Positions 25,762-34,975 of a stretch of 64,000 nucleotides of DNA are shown here, piece after piece. The stretch comes from Bdellovibrionales bacterium CG10_big_fil_rev_8_21_14_0_10_45_34 (GTDB lineage: Bacteria; Bdellovibrionota; Bdellovibrionia; Bdellovibrionales; 1-14-0-10-45-34): assembly GCA_002778785.1 (NCBI GenBank), contig PEZS01000013.1, positions 45,448 through 109,447 on the forward strand, read 5' to 3'. Position numbers and translations under genes: made by a program. Below the pieces are notes generated by a model. That model was given only the letters and a program-made list of their open reading frames with translations, was not told the origin of the DNA and did not search any database. Every line of letters starts with the position of its first letter. The stretch's first letter is position 1.

Positions 25762-27195
25762 TTATAAATAAGGGCTCGCAAGCCGTGCAAATCCATCTCG
25801 AATTCGATTTAAAAGCGGCCGCCGACTAAATGAGCTAAGTGTAAGTCGGCGTGCTGAATGCCACTTCTTTTCGAAAATCTGTGAAAACCTCTGGCAAGCT
25901 GCCTCTCCTGCTATTTCCACATTCAGCTCGAAATTTAATCGGAGACTCCGTGGATCCCAGTTCGCGCTTCCCACTGTCGCCCACACTCGATCGACAATGA
26001 ATAGCTTACTATGATCGAAAGGTTTCGGTGTAAGCGCGACTTCAACACCAACTCCGAGAAGAGCATCTATAAAGTGGTTCATCGCCCAACCCACAAATCT
26101 AAGATTATTATTTTTTGGAAGTAAGACCCTTACCCGCACCCCCGATACAACAGCCAACCTGAGCGAAGAAAATAAACTCGCGTTGAGAATCAGATAGGGC
26201 GTCAATATATCGACCGTAGTTTTTGCGTTTCTTAAGGCATACAATAATAACATTTCGATCTTCTCTATATCTTTACCCGGGCCATCAGGTATAGCCCTAC
26301 CAGAGAAAGGCAAGCCTCTATCAAGTGCTTGATCCGTTTGCGCGCTCTCTTTAGCAAGTAGCTCGTTCTTATCAGTATTTGTTTCAACGTTTTTGCCAAC
26401 ATTGTGAAGCGGCGAACCTAGAACAACCGACGCGTGGTCTGTGGAAATTTCGAATTTTTCTCCGCCGGAGAAAATCCAATCGGCTAAAAATACTTCTGCC
26501 AACTGAAAACAAACCGGCCCGCGAATTAAAAAATGCAGATCAAGAATAGACTGTTTCGATTTAATGGTTTCGTCATGGCCGTCTCGAACATTCATGCCGC
26601 CCGTGAACACGAGTTCATCATCGACAATCAAAAGCTTTCTGTGATTGCGCAAATTAAAATAGTGAATTGTGCCCGGTTTAAAAATTGGAAGAAACGTGCG
26701 GCTCTCAAGGCCTGCCTTTTTAAGAGAGCCCACAATTGAGGGCCAAGTATATCTTCGCCCCACATCATCCAGCAAAATACGAACTTTCACGCCCCTCGTC
26801 TGCGCCGCAGCCATAGCTTCGATAAGCCGCTTTGCCACTTGCCCGTTGTCAAAGATATAAGTGCACAGATGAACCGTATGCTTAGCCCCCTCGATGGCCT
26901 GAAGCATTGAAGCGTAGACTTCCGAACCCTTTTCGTAAGCCTCAATGGAGTTCTGCTTTGTAATTTCGAATTCGATAGGAAGGCCGCGCGTCGCTAGCAT
27001 TTCGGCTTTGCGAGCTACGCGGTTAATACCGAGCAATAAATAGAGCAGCGTACCTACGCCCGGAAATACGAGAGCAAAAATTATCCAGCTAGCGGCAGAC
27101 TTAGAATCTCTTTTATGAAGAGCTATATGAGTTGCCGTTGCGAAGGCGACTGAATAGAGCGCCACCCCCCAAAAAGGGACAATCTGAAAATCCAT
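25762..27195 (-). CDS. cls: cardiolipin synthase (phospholipase D family)
   Basis: 477 residues. Two N-terminal membrane segments (about 5-22 and 34-57) precede two PLD domains with HKD motifs: HRKLLIVDD...GGMNVRD (~residue 180) and HSKLFIVD...GSANWDPRS (~residue 405). This is the layout of ClsA-type enzymes, which condense two phosphatidylglycerols to cardiolipin at the inner membrane. Between the domains sits an unusually long polar insert (~residues 240-305) rich in Glu, Lys and Thr. The gene appears monocistronic. Confidence 0.92.
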   Translation of the reverse strand: MDFQIVPFWGVALYSVAFATATHIALHKRDSKSAASWIIFALVFPGVGTLLYLLLGINRVARKAEMLATRGLPIEFEITKQNSIEAYEKGSEVYASMLQAIEGAKHTVHLCTYIFDNGQVAKRLIEAMAAAQTRGVKVRILLDDVGRRYTWPSIVGSLKKAGLESRTFLPIFKPGTIHYFNLRNHRKLLIVDDELVFTGGMNVRDGHDETIKSKQSILDLHFLIRGPVCFQLAEVFLADWIFSGGEKFEISTDHASVVLGSPLHNVGKNVETNTDKNELLAKESAQTDQALDRGLPFSGRAIPDGPGKDIEKIEMLLLYALRNAKTTVDILTPYLILNASLFSSLRLAVVSGVRVRVLLPKNNNLRFVGWAMNHFIDALLGVGVEVALTPKPFDHSKLFIVDRVWATVGSANWDPRSLRLNFELNVEIAGEAACQRFSQIFEKKWHSARRLTLSSFSRRPLLNRIRDGFARLASPYL

Positions 27196-27249
27196 TTACT
27201 TAGGTTAGCCGTTTTGCGCCATTTCGCAAGTTCTGCCGACATGGCCAAA

Positions 27250-29007
27250 TTAAGCTGAATCTTTCACTAAGAGCTTTCGCTTAACTGCCACCGCGACAAA
27301 TCCGACATAAATGAAATGGCAGAGTACAAACAAAGAAACTTCTTTCACTCCGCCAACTCCAAAACCGTAGGTGTGAAGGCCCGCTCCCAATACATAGTTA
27401 ACTCCAAACCAAGCCATAATCACAAGACCAAAGCTAACTACCGAAGACGCAATAAAACCAAATGTCTTCAGCCAACCAGCTAGTCTGCCATGTAACACAG
27501 CGACATACCCCAAAAGCGCAATCAATGCCCAATTCTCTTTAGGGTCCCATCCCCAAAATCGTCCCCAAGAGTAGTCCGCCCATACTCCCCCTAAAATCGT
27601 ACCTGCAGCCAACAAGACAACGCCAATCATCAGAGCTCGGTAAATGGCGCGCGAAATATCTTGAATAATAGGATCGTGATCACGCTTTCCTTTAAGGTAA
27701 TGAAAAAGACCGATGTCCCCTAATACAAAGGCCACAAAGAATGCTCCATAAGAAAGAGTGATTGTTAACACGTGAACTGTGAGCCACAAATTACTTCTGA
27801 GTACCGATTCGAGCGGCTGAATCGAAGGATCTAGCACACTAGGAGCAAGGTCCGCTGTGATCAAGCAGACGACAGCGACTATCAATGACGAAAGCACAGT
27901 CAACGTCGAAAACTTTTTCGAACTATTCTGTGCCTTCTTAGCTGATTTTGATAAAGCGATGATCCCGCCAAATACGACAGCTCCCCAAGCGACCCAAACA
28001 ACCGACTCATACATATTTGATACAGGCGGCCGGCCCGTCAAAAAGACTCTGAGGGCAAATCCGTAACTGTGAATCAAAAAAGCGATGCCAGTAAAAAAGA
28101 GAGAAAACGTAAAGAGGCCTCTTTTGTCAAAAATCCAGCTAGCTAAAACGAAACAAGCAGCAAGAGCATAGAGAATCCATGCCCATTTAAAAGGATGAAA
28201 CTGGTTGTAATGAACCTCTGCTCGGATCAGTGATTCGTCGGCGTAACCTGCGGGATTGATCGCACGAGCATTCGAAATAAGCACTTTCACTGACCCGTCT
28301 AGGTTTGCAGCACTTCCCGTTTTGATGGCTTCAACAAATGCGCTCGCAAATGCAGAAAAGTCCGCAGCCGAGCTGTCGTTGGCTTTTGAAACTTCTGCAA
28401 CAGACACCCAAGATGTGTTTTGAGAAGCCGAAAATTCATCGTGGTCACTGCCAGTCACCTCCGTCTCTACTCTTGGCCAAAACTTGAGAGCATGCCCGCT
28501 TGCAACCATCGAAAAGAGATTTATCTGACTATCTAAAAGCTGAACGGCCTGATCAAACGGCAGCAATTTTTCTTTGTTCTGGCGCTTTGCTTGCACATCG
28601 CTCACCAAAGAGAGCCAGATAGAGCTCTTTTGCATGACTTCACTCAGTGTAAATAGCGACTTATCTTCGTTAAGCTCAAGTCGCGCCTTCAGCGGTTTAT
28701 TATTGATCTTAAACATCTCAACCTGCGACCAATGTTCCGGAACAAAGTGCCAGGTCAAAACGACCTCATTTGCGCTTTTTGAATTGTAAGTGTCTTTTCC
28801 GTAGATGAGCCGAAGCGCCTCACGTGCAAACGAATCGAAGGGTTTGATGCGTCCGCCATCTTGAAGCGGAATCTGACCAATTGCCGAAAAGTCTTGCGCG
28901 CAAGTTAACGAGCAGGTGAACAACAAGCTTAAACCAATATAAGCTGCAACGGTCTTTTTGCCGAATATCGTTTTCAAAGAACGAACCATGTTTGAAAAGT
29001 CTGTCAT
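27250..29007 (-). CDS. ccsA: System II cytochrome c biogenesis protein CcsA/ResC
   Basis: 585 residues from the ATG at 29007, with AAGGAG ahead and a 4-bp overlap with resB (ATGA). After a signal-like TM and a ~230-residue periplasmic domain (starting SAIGQIPLQDGGRIKPFDSFARE) come about eight membrane segments. The heme-binding WWD-type motif (GRFWGWDPKENWAL, ~residue 485) is flanked by His residues in neighbouring loops. CcsA and ResB export heme and ligate it to apocytochromes c at the outer face of the inner membrane. The large N-terminal domain is the form found in epsilon/deltaproteobacterial and Bacteroidetes-type proteins. Confidence 0.93.
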   Translation of the reverse strand: MTDFSNMVRSLKTIFGKKTVAAYIGLSLLFTCSLTCAQDFSAIGQIPLQDGGRIKPFDSFAREALRLIYGKDTYNSKSANEVVLTWHFVPEHWSQVEMFKINNKPLKARLELNEDKSLFTLSEVMQKSSIWLSLVSDVQAKRQNKEKLLPFDQAVQLLDSQINLFSMVASGHALKFWPRVETEVTGSDHDEFSASQNTSWVSVAEVSKANDSSAADFSAFASAFVEAIKTGSAANLDGSVKVLISNARAINPAGYADESLIRAEVHYNQFHPFKWAWILYALAACFVLASWIFDKRGLFTFSLFFTGIAFLIHSYGFALRVFLTGRPPVSNMYESVVWVAWGAVVFGGIIALSKSAKKAQNSSKKFSTLTVLSSLIVAVVCLITADLAPSVLDPSIQPLESVLRSNLWLTVHVLTITLSYGAFFVAFVLGDIGLFHYLKGKRDHDPIIQDISRAIYRALMIGVVLLAAGTILGGVWADYSWGRFWGWDPKENWALIALLGYVAVLHGRLAGWLKTFGFIASSVVSFGLVIMAWFGVNYVLGAGLHTYGFGVGGVKEVSLFVLCHFIYVGFVAVAVKRKLLVKDSA

Positions 29008-30461
29008 TTTAGTCTCCTTAAAAAGAGCATTGCAGAGCCAACCACCAATAATAAAGACCCGAGGTACTTCCAAAACCTGCCAGGATCTTTATTTACTGAC
29101 AACACAGAGGCCACTGGCCTACCGACTGAGTCCTCCTGAAAACTTGCTTGATAAAACGTAAAGCCCTCATGCTTGAGCGGTTCATTCATCGAAATGACTG
29201 AGGCGCCAAGCCCCGGAACTAATACTTCACTCTCGTAACTTTTGGCTCTCATTGTGCCCTGATAGCGGCCAATGCGAAACTCCTTGAGCTCAACGTCAAA
29301 CCCAAGATCTAACCTGCGGTTACCGTAGGTTAGAATGTATCCGAGATCATTTGTAAACATTCGTGCACCGCTATTAAGCCCCACCCATTGGGACTCTCCG
29401 GCAAATTCGATTTCAATCGCTGACGTAGTGACTTCACTAGGACGCTCTCGTTTTTCAAACTCGACCACCCGCTCTGCGGGTGCGATGAGATCAAGAAGTT
29501 TAAACTCGAAACCCATCCACGGCAGCATTACTCCTTCGTTGACTTTGAGTTTTGCGACTTTCAAAGGAGCGCTAGAATCCTTCGTTTGAATGGCGTAACC
29601 GAGCACGTTATCGGCGGCTAGCCACACCCACAACGCGTTGACGCCTAAAGATTTTACCATCGCAGTCTTAGCTTCTGATTCACTAGAAACCAGACTGACC
29701 TTAAGAGGTCCGAAAGACTCCGAGGATTCTAGTTTGCCGTCGTAAAAGACCCAACGACTCACCTTCGCTACAGGGCCCACTAATGCGAAGCTCATCGCAA
29801 CAGAGGGTTCTTTTTTGTCAGAGATTTTGTAAGTCTCTTTTCGGATGGCATAAGGATAGAATTGTCGAATCTTTAGTTTAGGAATGTCGCTTCCGATATC
29901 AACAACTAACGGATCTTCTAGTGTTGGCGGCGACTGAAGAAACTCAGCTGACTGCTGGTGAATCTGGCGGAAGGAGTCCCCTCCGAGCGAAGCGTACACT
30001 CTGAGATCGATATCACTTGTGGAGACCCATCTGTTAGTCTCACCGATGTTAAGAACTAAAGATCCATCTACGCCCGTCTGCTTTGTCACCCATGCACCGA
30101 CAACTATCGTCACCAAACCTAAGTGAGCTAGCAAAAAGGGGATGTGTCGCTTCTTCCAGGGCCATCTGTCGAAGGCAACACAGACGAGGTTTGTGACAAA
30201 AAGAGCTAGCACTCCGATCATCCACGGCGAGTGGTACACGAGCACCTTTGCTGTGTGTGCGTCGTACTCAGCTTCTACAAATGTTCCCCACGCAGAGACG
30301 ACTCCCATTGCCACTATCACAATCACGGCAAGTTTGATTGAAGCTAAGAATGCGAAGGTTTTTTCAAGGAGACCAATACCGATTCGTAGATATTCCTGAG
30401 CCCTGCTAATTCGATGTAATGCAGGTCCTTCTAGCTGTTGTGTTTCGTCGTTCTCTTGCAC
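29004..30461 (-). CDS. resB: System II cytochrome c biogenesis protein ResB/Ccs1
   Basis: 485 residues from the GTG at 30461, which has AGAGGGA about 10 nt upstream. The frame is open up to an ATG at 30554, but that would overlap the previous gene. N-terminal TMs contain FAFLASIKLAVIVIVAMGVVSAWGT, then the WPWKKRHIPFLLAHLGL segment. A ~320-residue periplasmic domain follows and a last TM near the C-terminus (FWKYLGSLLLVVGSAMLFL). FYQASFQED near the end is the conserved ResB motif. It works as a complex with CcsA encoded immediately downstream. Confidence 0.9.
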   Translation of the reverse strand: MQENDETQQLEGPALHRISRAQEYLRIGIGLLEKTFAFLASIKLAVIVIVAMGVVSAWGTFVEAEYDAHTAKVLVYHSPWMIGVLALFVTNLVCVAFDRWPWKKRHIPFLLAHLGLVTIVVGAWVTKQTGVDGSLVLNIGETNRWVSTSDIDLRVYASLGGDSFRQIHQQSAEFLQSPPTLEDPLVVDIGSDIPKLKIRQFYPYAIRKETYKISDKKEPSVAMSFALVGPVAKVSRWVFYDGKLESSESFGPLKVSLVSSESEAKTAMVKSLGVNALWVWLAADNVLGYAIQTKDSSAPLKVAKLKVNEGVMLPWMGFEFKLLDLIAPAERVVEFEKRERPSEVTTSAIEIEFAGESQWVGLNSGARMFTNDLGYILTYGNRRLDLGFDVELKEFRIGRYQGTMRAKSYESEVLVPGLGASVISMNEPLKHEGFTFYQASFQEDSVGRPVASVLSVNKDPGRFWKYLGSLLLVVGSAMLFLRRLK

Positions 30462-30507
30462 TTTATTGCTTCCCTCTCGGACTTCTCTCGTCACGAAGAC
30501 CTCATGG

Positions 30508-31335
30508 TTAGAATGGCTTGCCTGCCCGCCTTGGCTCCGTGGCAATGGCCGCATGGATTTGCATGACGGCCTTTTGAACTACCAACTGCAATTGCTTCGC
30601 CTTCTCGGGTAGAAGCTGTTTGGTTTCTTCATCCATGTAGAGCGCACGGTTTAATTCCACCTGAATGCAGTTTTGACCAAGCTTTGGCTTACCATAGGTT
30701 TCTGTGATGCGACCACCAACATATGGCCAGTTTTCTTTAATTGTTAATCCCGCATTCGTAAAAGATTGAACGACAAGGTCCTTGAAGTGTTTCGAACAGC
30801 TCACACCATTGAAATCACTTACTACAGCATCGGCCCTTCTCTCACCGGGATCACGATGTTCCTTCGTGCCCACTGAAGGCATGCTGTGAGCGTCTAAATG
30901 ATACACCTGCGTAAAGCCTTTCTCAAAAAAACTCTTATATTGGGATCTAACTTGCTCATGAAAAGGCTCAAAGTGCTCAGTAACAATTTTTTGAAAAACC
31001 TCACGACTAATGGGCTGATCGAGTAGTTTCTGCCCCTTCGTAGTTATTTGCCAAATAAAGCCTCGTCGGTGCGAGGGCTCATTTGCTGCGCCCTCGACAG
31101 AATTGGCATCCACATCTTCTGGGGAACGATTCAAATCACAAAAATATCTGTGCCAGGGAGTAACAACAGATGGGATATCAAGGTCTTCGATAACGGGTCG
31201 ATAGAGCAGGTCGACAAAACGGTCAACATCACACATCTGTATTCGTTCATCCAGGCCTTGCAACCAGGTAGCTGCGGGAGGAATTCTCTCTCCAGAATGT
31301 GGAATCGAAATAAAAAAGGGAATTTTAGAGTCCAA
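30508..31335 (-). CDS. N-formylglutamate amidohydrolase family protein
   Basis: 275 residues. Starts MDSKIPFFISIPHSGERIPP (the IPHSG motif), then DVDRFVDLLY, WHRYFCDLNR, VYHLDAHSMPS and GGRITETYG...IQVELNRALYM. These are the zinc-ligand and substrate motifs of the FGase (HutG-type) family. It hydrolyses N-formyl-glutamate or related acyl amino acids. No hut genes are adjacent, so the physiological substrate is uncertain. It lies immediately upstream of resB and probably shares its transcript. Confidence 0.88.
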   Translation of the reverse strand: MDSKIPFFISIPHSGERIPPAATWLQGLDERIQMCDVDRFVDLLYRPVIEDLDIPSVVTPWHRYFCDLNRSPEDVDANSVEGAANEPSHRRGFIWQITTKGQKLLDQPISREVFQKIVTEHFEPFHEQVRSQYKSFFEKGFTQVYHLDAHSMPSVGTKEHRDPGERRADAVVSDFNGVSCSKHFKDLVVQSFTNAGLTIKENWPYVGGRITETYGKPKLGQNCIQVELNRALYMDEETKQLLPEKAKQLQLVVQKAVMQIHAAIATEPRRAGKPF

Positions 31336-31397
31336 GACTGAGCTATCTCCTTCTACTTTTGGATTAATTTGTGCTCTACTGACATCATGAGGTCAAC

Positions 31398-31961
31398 ATG
31401 AACTCTGGTGTAAGAAAATCAGCCATCTATACACGCTCAGGCGATCAAGGGATGTCATCGCTCATTGGAGGCCAAAAAGTCTCTAAAAACCATTATCGAC
31501 TAAGAGCCTACGGATCACTTGACGAACTCAATAGCTTTCTGGGTTTGGCGCATGTCAAATGTGAGTTTTCTGAGATTGGTGAGCAGGTTTTGGCTATTCA
31601 ATCAGATCTATTTGTTATAGGGAGCCATTTGGCTTGCGAGGATGCGGCTTTAAGTGCCAAGCTTCCGCAATTGTCTGAAGATCGTATCTCGGTGATCGAA
31701 AGAGACATCGACAAATTTGACGCGACTCTTTCGCCTTTGAAGAATTTTATTTTACCAGGTGGCAGTGAAGGGTCGGCTCTCCTGCACGTTTGCCGCACCA
31801 TTTGCCGTAGAGCCGAGCGAGAGATTGTTGCAATGCATGAAAGCGAAAAAACTGACGTCAGATATGTGGAGTACCTCAATCGACTCAGTGATTACCTTTT
31901 CGTGGCAGCACGGGCCGAAAACCAACATCGAAATGTGAAGGACACCGTATGGAATCCTTAG
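31398..31961 (+). CDS. cob(I)alamin adenosyltransferase, PduO type
   Basis: 187 residues. IYTRSGDQGMSSLIGGQKVSKNHYRLRAYGSLDELNSFLGLA is the N-terminal ATP-binding signature of PduO/MmaB-type ATRs (written here across the first 50 residues, key motif TRSGDQG and YGSLDELNS). RTICRRAERE and the C-terminal LNRLSDYLFVAARAEN are the other hallmarks. It converts cob(I)alamin and ATP to adenosylcobalamin. No cobalamin-dependent mutase is nearby. Confidence 0.93.
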   Translation: MNSGVRKSAIYTRSGDQGMSSLIGGQKVSKNHYRLRAYGSLDELNSFLGLAHVKCEFSEIGEQVLAIQSDLFVIGSHLACEDAALSAKLPQLSEDRISVIERDIDKFDATLSPLKNFILPGGSEGSALLHVCRTICRRAEREIVAMHESEKTDVRYVEYLNRLSDYLFVAARAENQHRNVKDTVWNP

Positions 31962-32151
31962 CTTTTCACCGTCGGTTATTGAATGTGCCAAATAGCCCAC
32001 CCGTAAGCGACTTTGCGGATTTACCCGCCTACAAGCTTGTCAGCTTTCGGGCTTGGTAGCAGGGGTTTGCAATTTTGTTAGTTTGCGCGCCTAAAAGTTT
32101 CCTTAGCCTGCCAACGCGCGACAGCAACTGAATAGAAATAAGGGGACTTCC

Positions 32152-33330
32152 ATGTCTACACCGGATGCAACTAACCAGGTCAGCCAAGTACATGAAGGCC
32201 AAACAATGGAACGCTGGCAACCGTTGACGCTTTTTAAAGCAAGAGAGTCTGATGATGCAGAACTTTGCCGATACTGGAGTCAGTTAAAGTGGTCATCTTC
32301 GGTAGACATACTTAAAGAGAGACGTCCTCCTTTTTTTTCTCATTACAGGCTTCAAACCGACGACTACGACAGTTATTTGCTGAGAGACGAAAAAGAAATC
32401 GTCGGTATGGGTAGTTTTCTTTTTCGAGAAGGTCTTGTGGGCGGGATGCCCGAGACAATTGGCTTTGCCACTGACCTTTCGATTTCTCACGACCGACGAG
32501 CCATCACCACATGGGCACAGCACTTTTTACCTGTGCTGCGAGGATCGACCGAACCACGCGGCTGCCGTTATGTGTTCACAGTTTTCGGCCCGGGCCAGCT
32601 GAATTCATTTAATTCACTTATCCGCCCGCGAACTCCTAAAAGAGCAATGCCCAGATTCTACTTGGTTCGAAAATTCAAGGCTGTAAGCATTCACGGTTTT
32701 ATGCCTTTCGTAAAACCTGTAAAGGCTATTCATGTACGTAATGCTGATATCAATGACCTAGAGGTTTTATCGGATTACTTAAAGAGAAAGTCGTCTGCCC
32801 ATTTGATGGCTTTCAATTACAACGCAGACTTATTGAATGAACGGTTTCGACGATGGCCCAATTTTTCAATTTCTGACTTTCTTATGGCATTTGACGGTAA
32901 GAAAAACTTGATTGGTTGTGTAGCGCCCTGGCAGAACACATCAACGGTGAAATACCATATCGACAAAGTAACAGGCTTTTCACTCACTCTGCAGAGCACG
33001 TTTTTTTGGACTAGTCTTTTAGGGATCACAAATAGGTTTCCAAAAACGAATTCAGAAATTCCTTTTTCTCATCTGACCCATTTTTATTATGAAAATCCAG
33101 ATGTCATGATGTCTTTGGCCTACCATGCATTTCGTGCACAATCTAATAGCCTCGCTCTTATCTATCCAAGTTTTCAAAATTCATTGAGAAATCTACCGCC
33201 CAGTGGCTGCATCCGTACCGAGCTGCCCTTTTCACTCTATGTGATGATGCCACCGGAAGCAGATTTGCCAGGCTTTCTAGGCGGCGGCGAACTCACTGCA
33301 GATCCTGACATTGAACTCGCCTTGATTTGA
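32152..33330 (+). CDS. GNAT-like acyltransferase, tentative
   Basis: 392 residues, AAGGGG ahead of the ATG. The N-terminal half reads like a GNAT N-acetyltransferase fold (RESDDAELCRYWSQL, then SYLLRDEKEIVGMGSFLF and a TDLSISHDRRAITTWAQHFL segment). A second possible domain starts near residue 190 (VRNADINDLEVLSDYLK). The canonical Q/RxxGxG/A loop is not clean, so acetyl-CoA binding is inferred. The C-terminus ends in GGGELTADPDIELALI, a tail that recurs in degraded form 130 bp downstream. Function otherwise unknown. Confidence 0.55.
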   Translation: MSTPDATNQVSQVHEGQTMERWQPLTLFKARESDDAELCRYWSQLKWSSSVDILKERRPPFFSHYRLQTDDYDSYLLRDEKEIVGMGSFLFREGLVGGMPETIGFATDLSISHDRRAITTWAQHFLPVLRGSTEPRGCRYVFTVFGPGQLNSFNSLIRPRTPKRAMPRFYLVRKFKAVSIHGFMPFVKPVKAIHVRNADINDLEVLSDYLKRKSSAHLMAFNYNADLLNERFRRWPNFSISDFLMAFDGKKNLIGCVAPWQNTSTVKYHIDKVTGFSLTLQSTFFWTSLLGITNRFPKTNSEIPFSHLTHFYYENPDVMMSLAYHAFRAQSNSLALIYPSFQNSLRNLPPSGCIRTELPFSLYVMMPPEADLPGFLGGGELTADPDIELALI

Positions 33331-33392
33331 GGTCGCCTGGCAGTTTTCCTTAGAACATCCCATTGTGCGTAGGTGATTCCATCTTTTTTGTA

Positions 33393-33466
33393 TTTCTAGG
33401 TGCGGTTGGGGTTGGGGTGTCGGTGAGCTGAGTACGTTTCCAGACATTGAACTCGCTTTGACTTGA
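33393..33466 (+). pseudogene. 3' remnant of a paralogue of the preceding gene
   Basis: The frame ending at 33466 reads GELSTFPDIELALT-stop, against GELTADPDIELALI-stop in the intact gene ending at 33330. Differences are largely synonymous or conservative, so it is a diverged copy rather than a fresh duplication. A matching FLG triplet lies in another frame at 33393, indicating a frameshift. The rest of the paralogue is gone. Confidence 0.6.
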
Positions 33467-33608
33467 GGTTGTGGGGATGGTGCGGCGAACCACTTAAGAT
33501 CAGTATCTGGCGGGAATATAGCTTGCGCGTTGTAGAGTGCGGAAATCATTGGCTGCTTAGTCTAAAAATATCAGTTTTCATCGTCGGGTTTTCATATTTT
33601 CGTTCAGT

Positions 33609-33720
33609 GATCTAGTTGCACAGCGATCTAGTTGCTCAGTGATCTAGTTGCTCAGTGATCTAGTTGCTCAGTGATCTAGTTGCTCAGTGATCTAGTTGCT
33701 CAGTGATCTAGTTGCTCAGT
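33609..33720. repeat. seven tandem copies of a 16-bp unit containing GATC
   Basis: GATCTAGTTGCTCAGT is repeated: one variant copy (33609-33624), then six exact ones (33625-33720), followed by another GATC and a stretch to about 33890 in which diverged pieces (TTGCTCAG, GTTCAGTGAT) recur. There are no unique spacers, so it is not a CRISPR array. The whole 33331-34018 gap has no gene other than the remnant at 33393. Confidence 0.93.
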
Positions 33721-33970
33721 GATCATCCTGTGCGGTGACTCTCCTGCTCCAGCACCTTCTGTTCATTGATATTCTTGTCCAGACATCCTATGGCTCGGCT
33801 TTCATCTTCCTGCTCAGCAACTCCCTTGTGCAAGGACTTCTTGCTCAGCAATCTTCTCGTTCATTAAACTTTTTGTTCAGTGATTGTCTCTTTTCTTAAA
33901 TTAAAAGGTAGCGGTACCATAAATATTTAATAACACAAAGCATTCGGAGTATTACAAGGTTGCAGAGTCC

Positions 33971-34017
33971 CGTGTTTTAACTTATCATTCCTCATCTCTG
34001 ACGTAGGACAAAACACG
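33971..34017 (+). promoter_or_regulatory. inverted repeat directly before the transposase start
   Basis: CGTGTTTT (33971-33978) and AAAACACG (34010-34017) are perfect complements 31 nt apart; the second arm ends 1 nt before the ATG. The likely ribosome site TAGGA (34004-34008) is in the loop. It may control transposase translation or serve as a recognition site; a GTAG tetranucleotide lies at 34003. Confidence 0.45.
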
Positions 34018-34018
34018 A

Positions 34019-34819
34019 ATGAAATCTAAGGGTGAGAGTTTGAATACACGATTTAAGAAAAAGCATTCAGATTCGAAAAACGCACCATTCAAAGTTGTTT
34101 CATCTAAGAAACAACATGAGAATTCTACCTGCAAAAGTCTCCTTAGTGTTTCAGGTAAAAACCAACTCGTGGATGCGGATGCGAAACCATCTAAACTCAG
34201 GCGTGTTTCGCGAAAAAAACAACTTGTTCTGATCAAGGAACCACGGCCAGACACGAAGCTTTGGTGGATTGAAACTCAGCACCAATACGGCGGTTCGCTT
34301 CACTACAGAAAGGTAAAGCGACCTTTTGATACGACCAAGCTTATTCATACTGTTTTTAAGGCGAAACTTGGTAAAAATATCTGGTTTACCAAAAGCCAAG
34401 TATCAATCGGGAGACTTTTAGAAACTGCTGCCAAAAGATACAAGCTAAAGCTCAAAGACAAAGCGATCAATAAAGATCATATACACCTTCTCATTGAACC
34501 TAATCAATCCCAACCCTACGATGAAGCCCGCAGGGAGTTTCTTAGATTCCTCAGGTTTTTTGCAGCACAAATGGCCCGAAAATACGAAGAAATTCACAAG
34601 CGCCTCGGACTGAAGAAATCCCAAGATTTTTGGATCGCAAGACCGTTCACTAGGCTTGTCGGATGGGGCCGAAAAACCCTTACTAACATCCGCAACTACT
34701 TTGAGAAAAACCGCAACGAAGCCGCCGGTTTCGTCACCTTCACACCTAGAAAACACAGACTAAATGCATTTTTAGCTAAATGGCAAACCCAAGCACAGAA
34801 ACTGGGCAACACTAGTTGA
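34019..34819 (+). CDS. Y1/IS200-like transposase of the REP-associated (RAYT) type
   Basis: 266 residues. The HUH motif is KDHIHLLIEP (~residue 158) and the catalytic Tyr sits in NIRNYFEKNRNEAAGF (~residue 232). QYGGSLHYRKVKRPFDTTKLIHTVF is the entry motif of this transposase group. A Lys/Ser-rich 75-residue N-terminal tail is unusual for RAYTs and looks disordered. Y1 enzymes nick and rejoin single-stranded hairpins. This copy has no obvious IS200 ends but lies 300 bp from a 16-bp tandem array, fitting a domesticated or REP-linked enzyme. Confidence 0.82.
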   Translation: MKSKGESLNTRFKKKHSDSKNAPFKVVSSKKQHENSTCKSLLSVSGKNQLVDADAKPSKLRRVSRKKQLVLIKEPRPDTKLWWIETQHQYGGSLHYRKVKRPFDTTKLIHTVFKAKLGKNIWFTKSQVSIGRLLETAAKRYKLKLKDKAINKDHIHLLIEPNQSQPYDEARREFLRFLRFFAAQMARKYEEIHKRLGLKKSQDFWIARPFTRLVGWGRKTLTNIRNYFEKNRNEAAGFVTFTPRKHRLNAFLAKWQTQAQKLGNTS

Positions 34820-34975
34820 TTGCAGTATAGGCCCAGGTGCGGAATTTGAAGACACTTGCTAACTCTTCCCTCCAGAGTTTTGGTCGAAATACAACGACTT
34901 AGGCGAAATGACAGCCCACCCAGCCCTTGGTATAAGGATTGCTAAATACGTAGTTTATTAACGAAGAACCTCTCG

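Noticed and set aside
33609..33720. CRISPR array
   Set aside because: The 16-bp units are directly abutting with no unique spacers and no cas genes are near; the same applies to 63911-64000.
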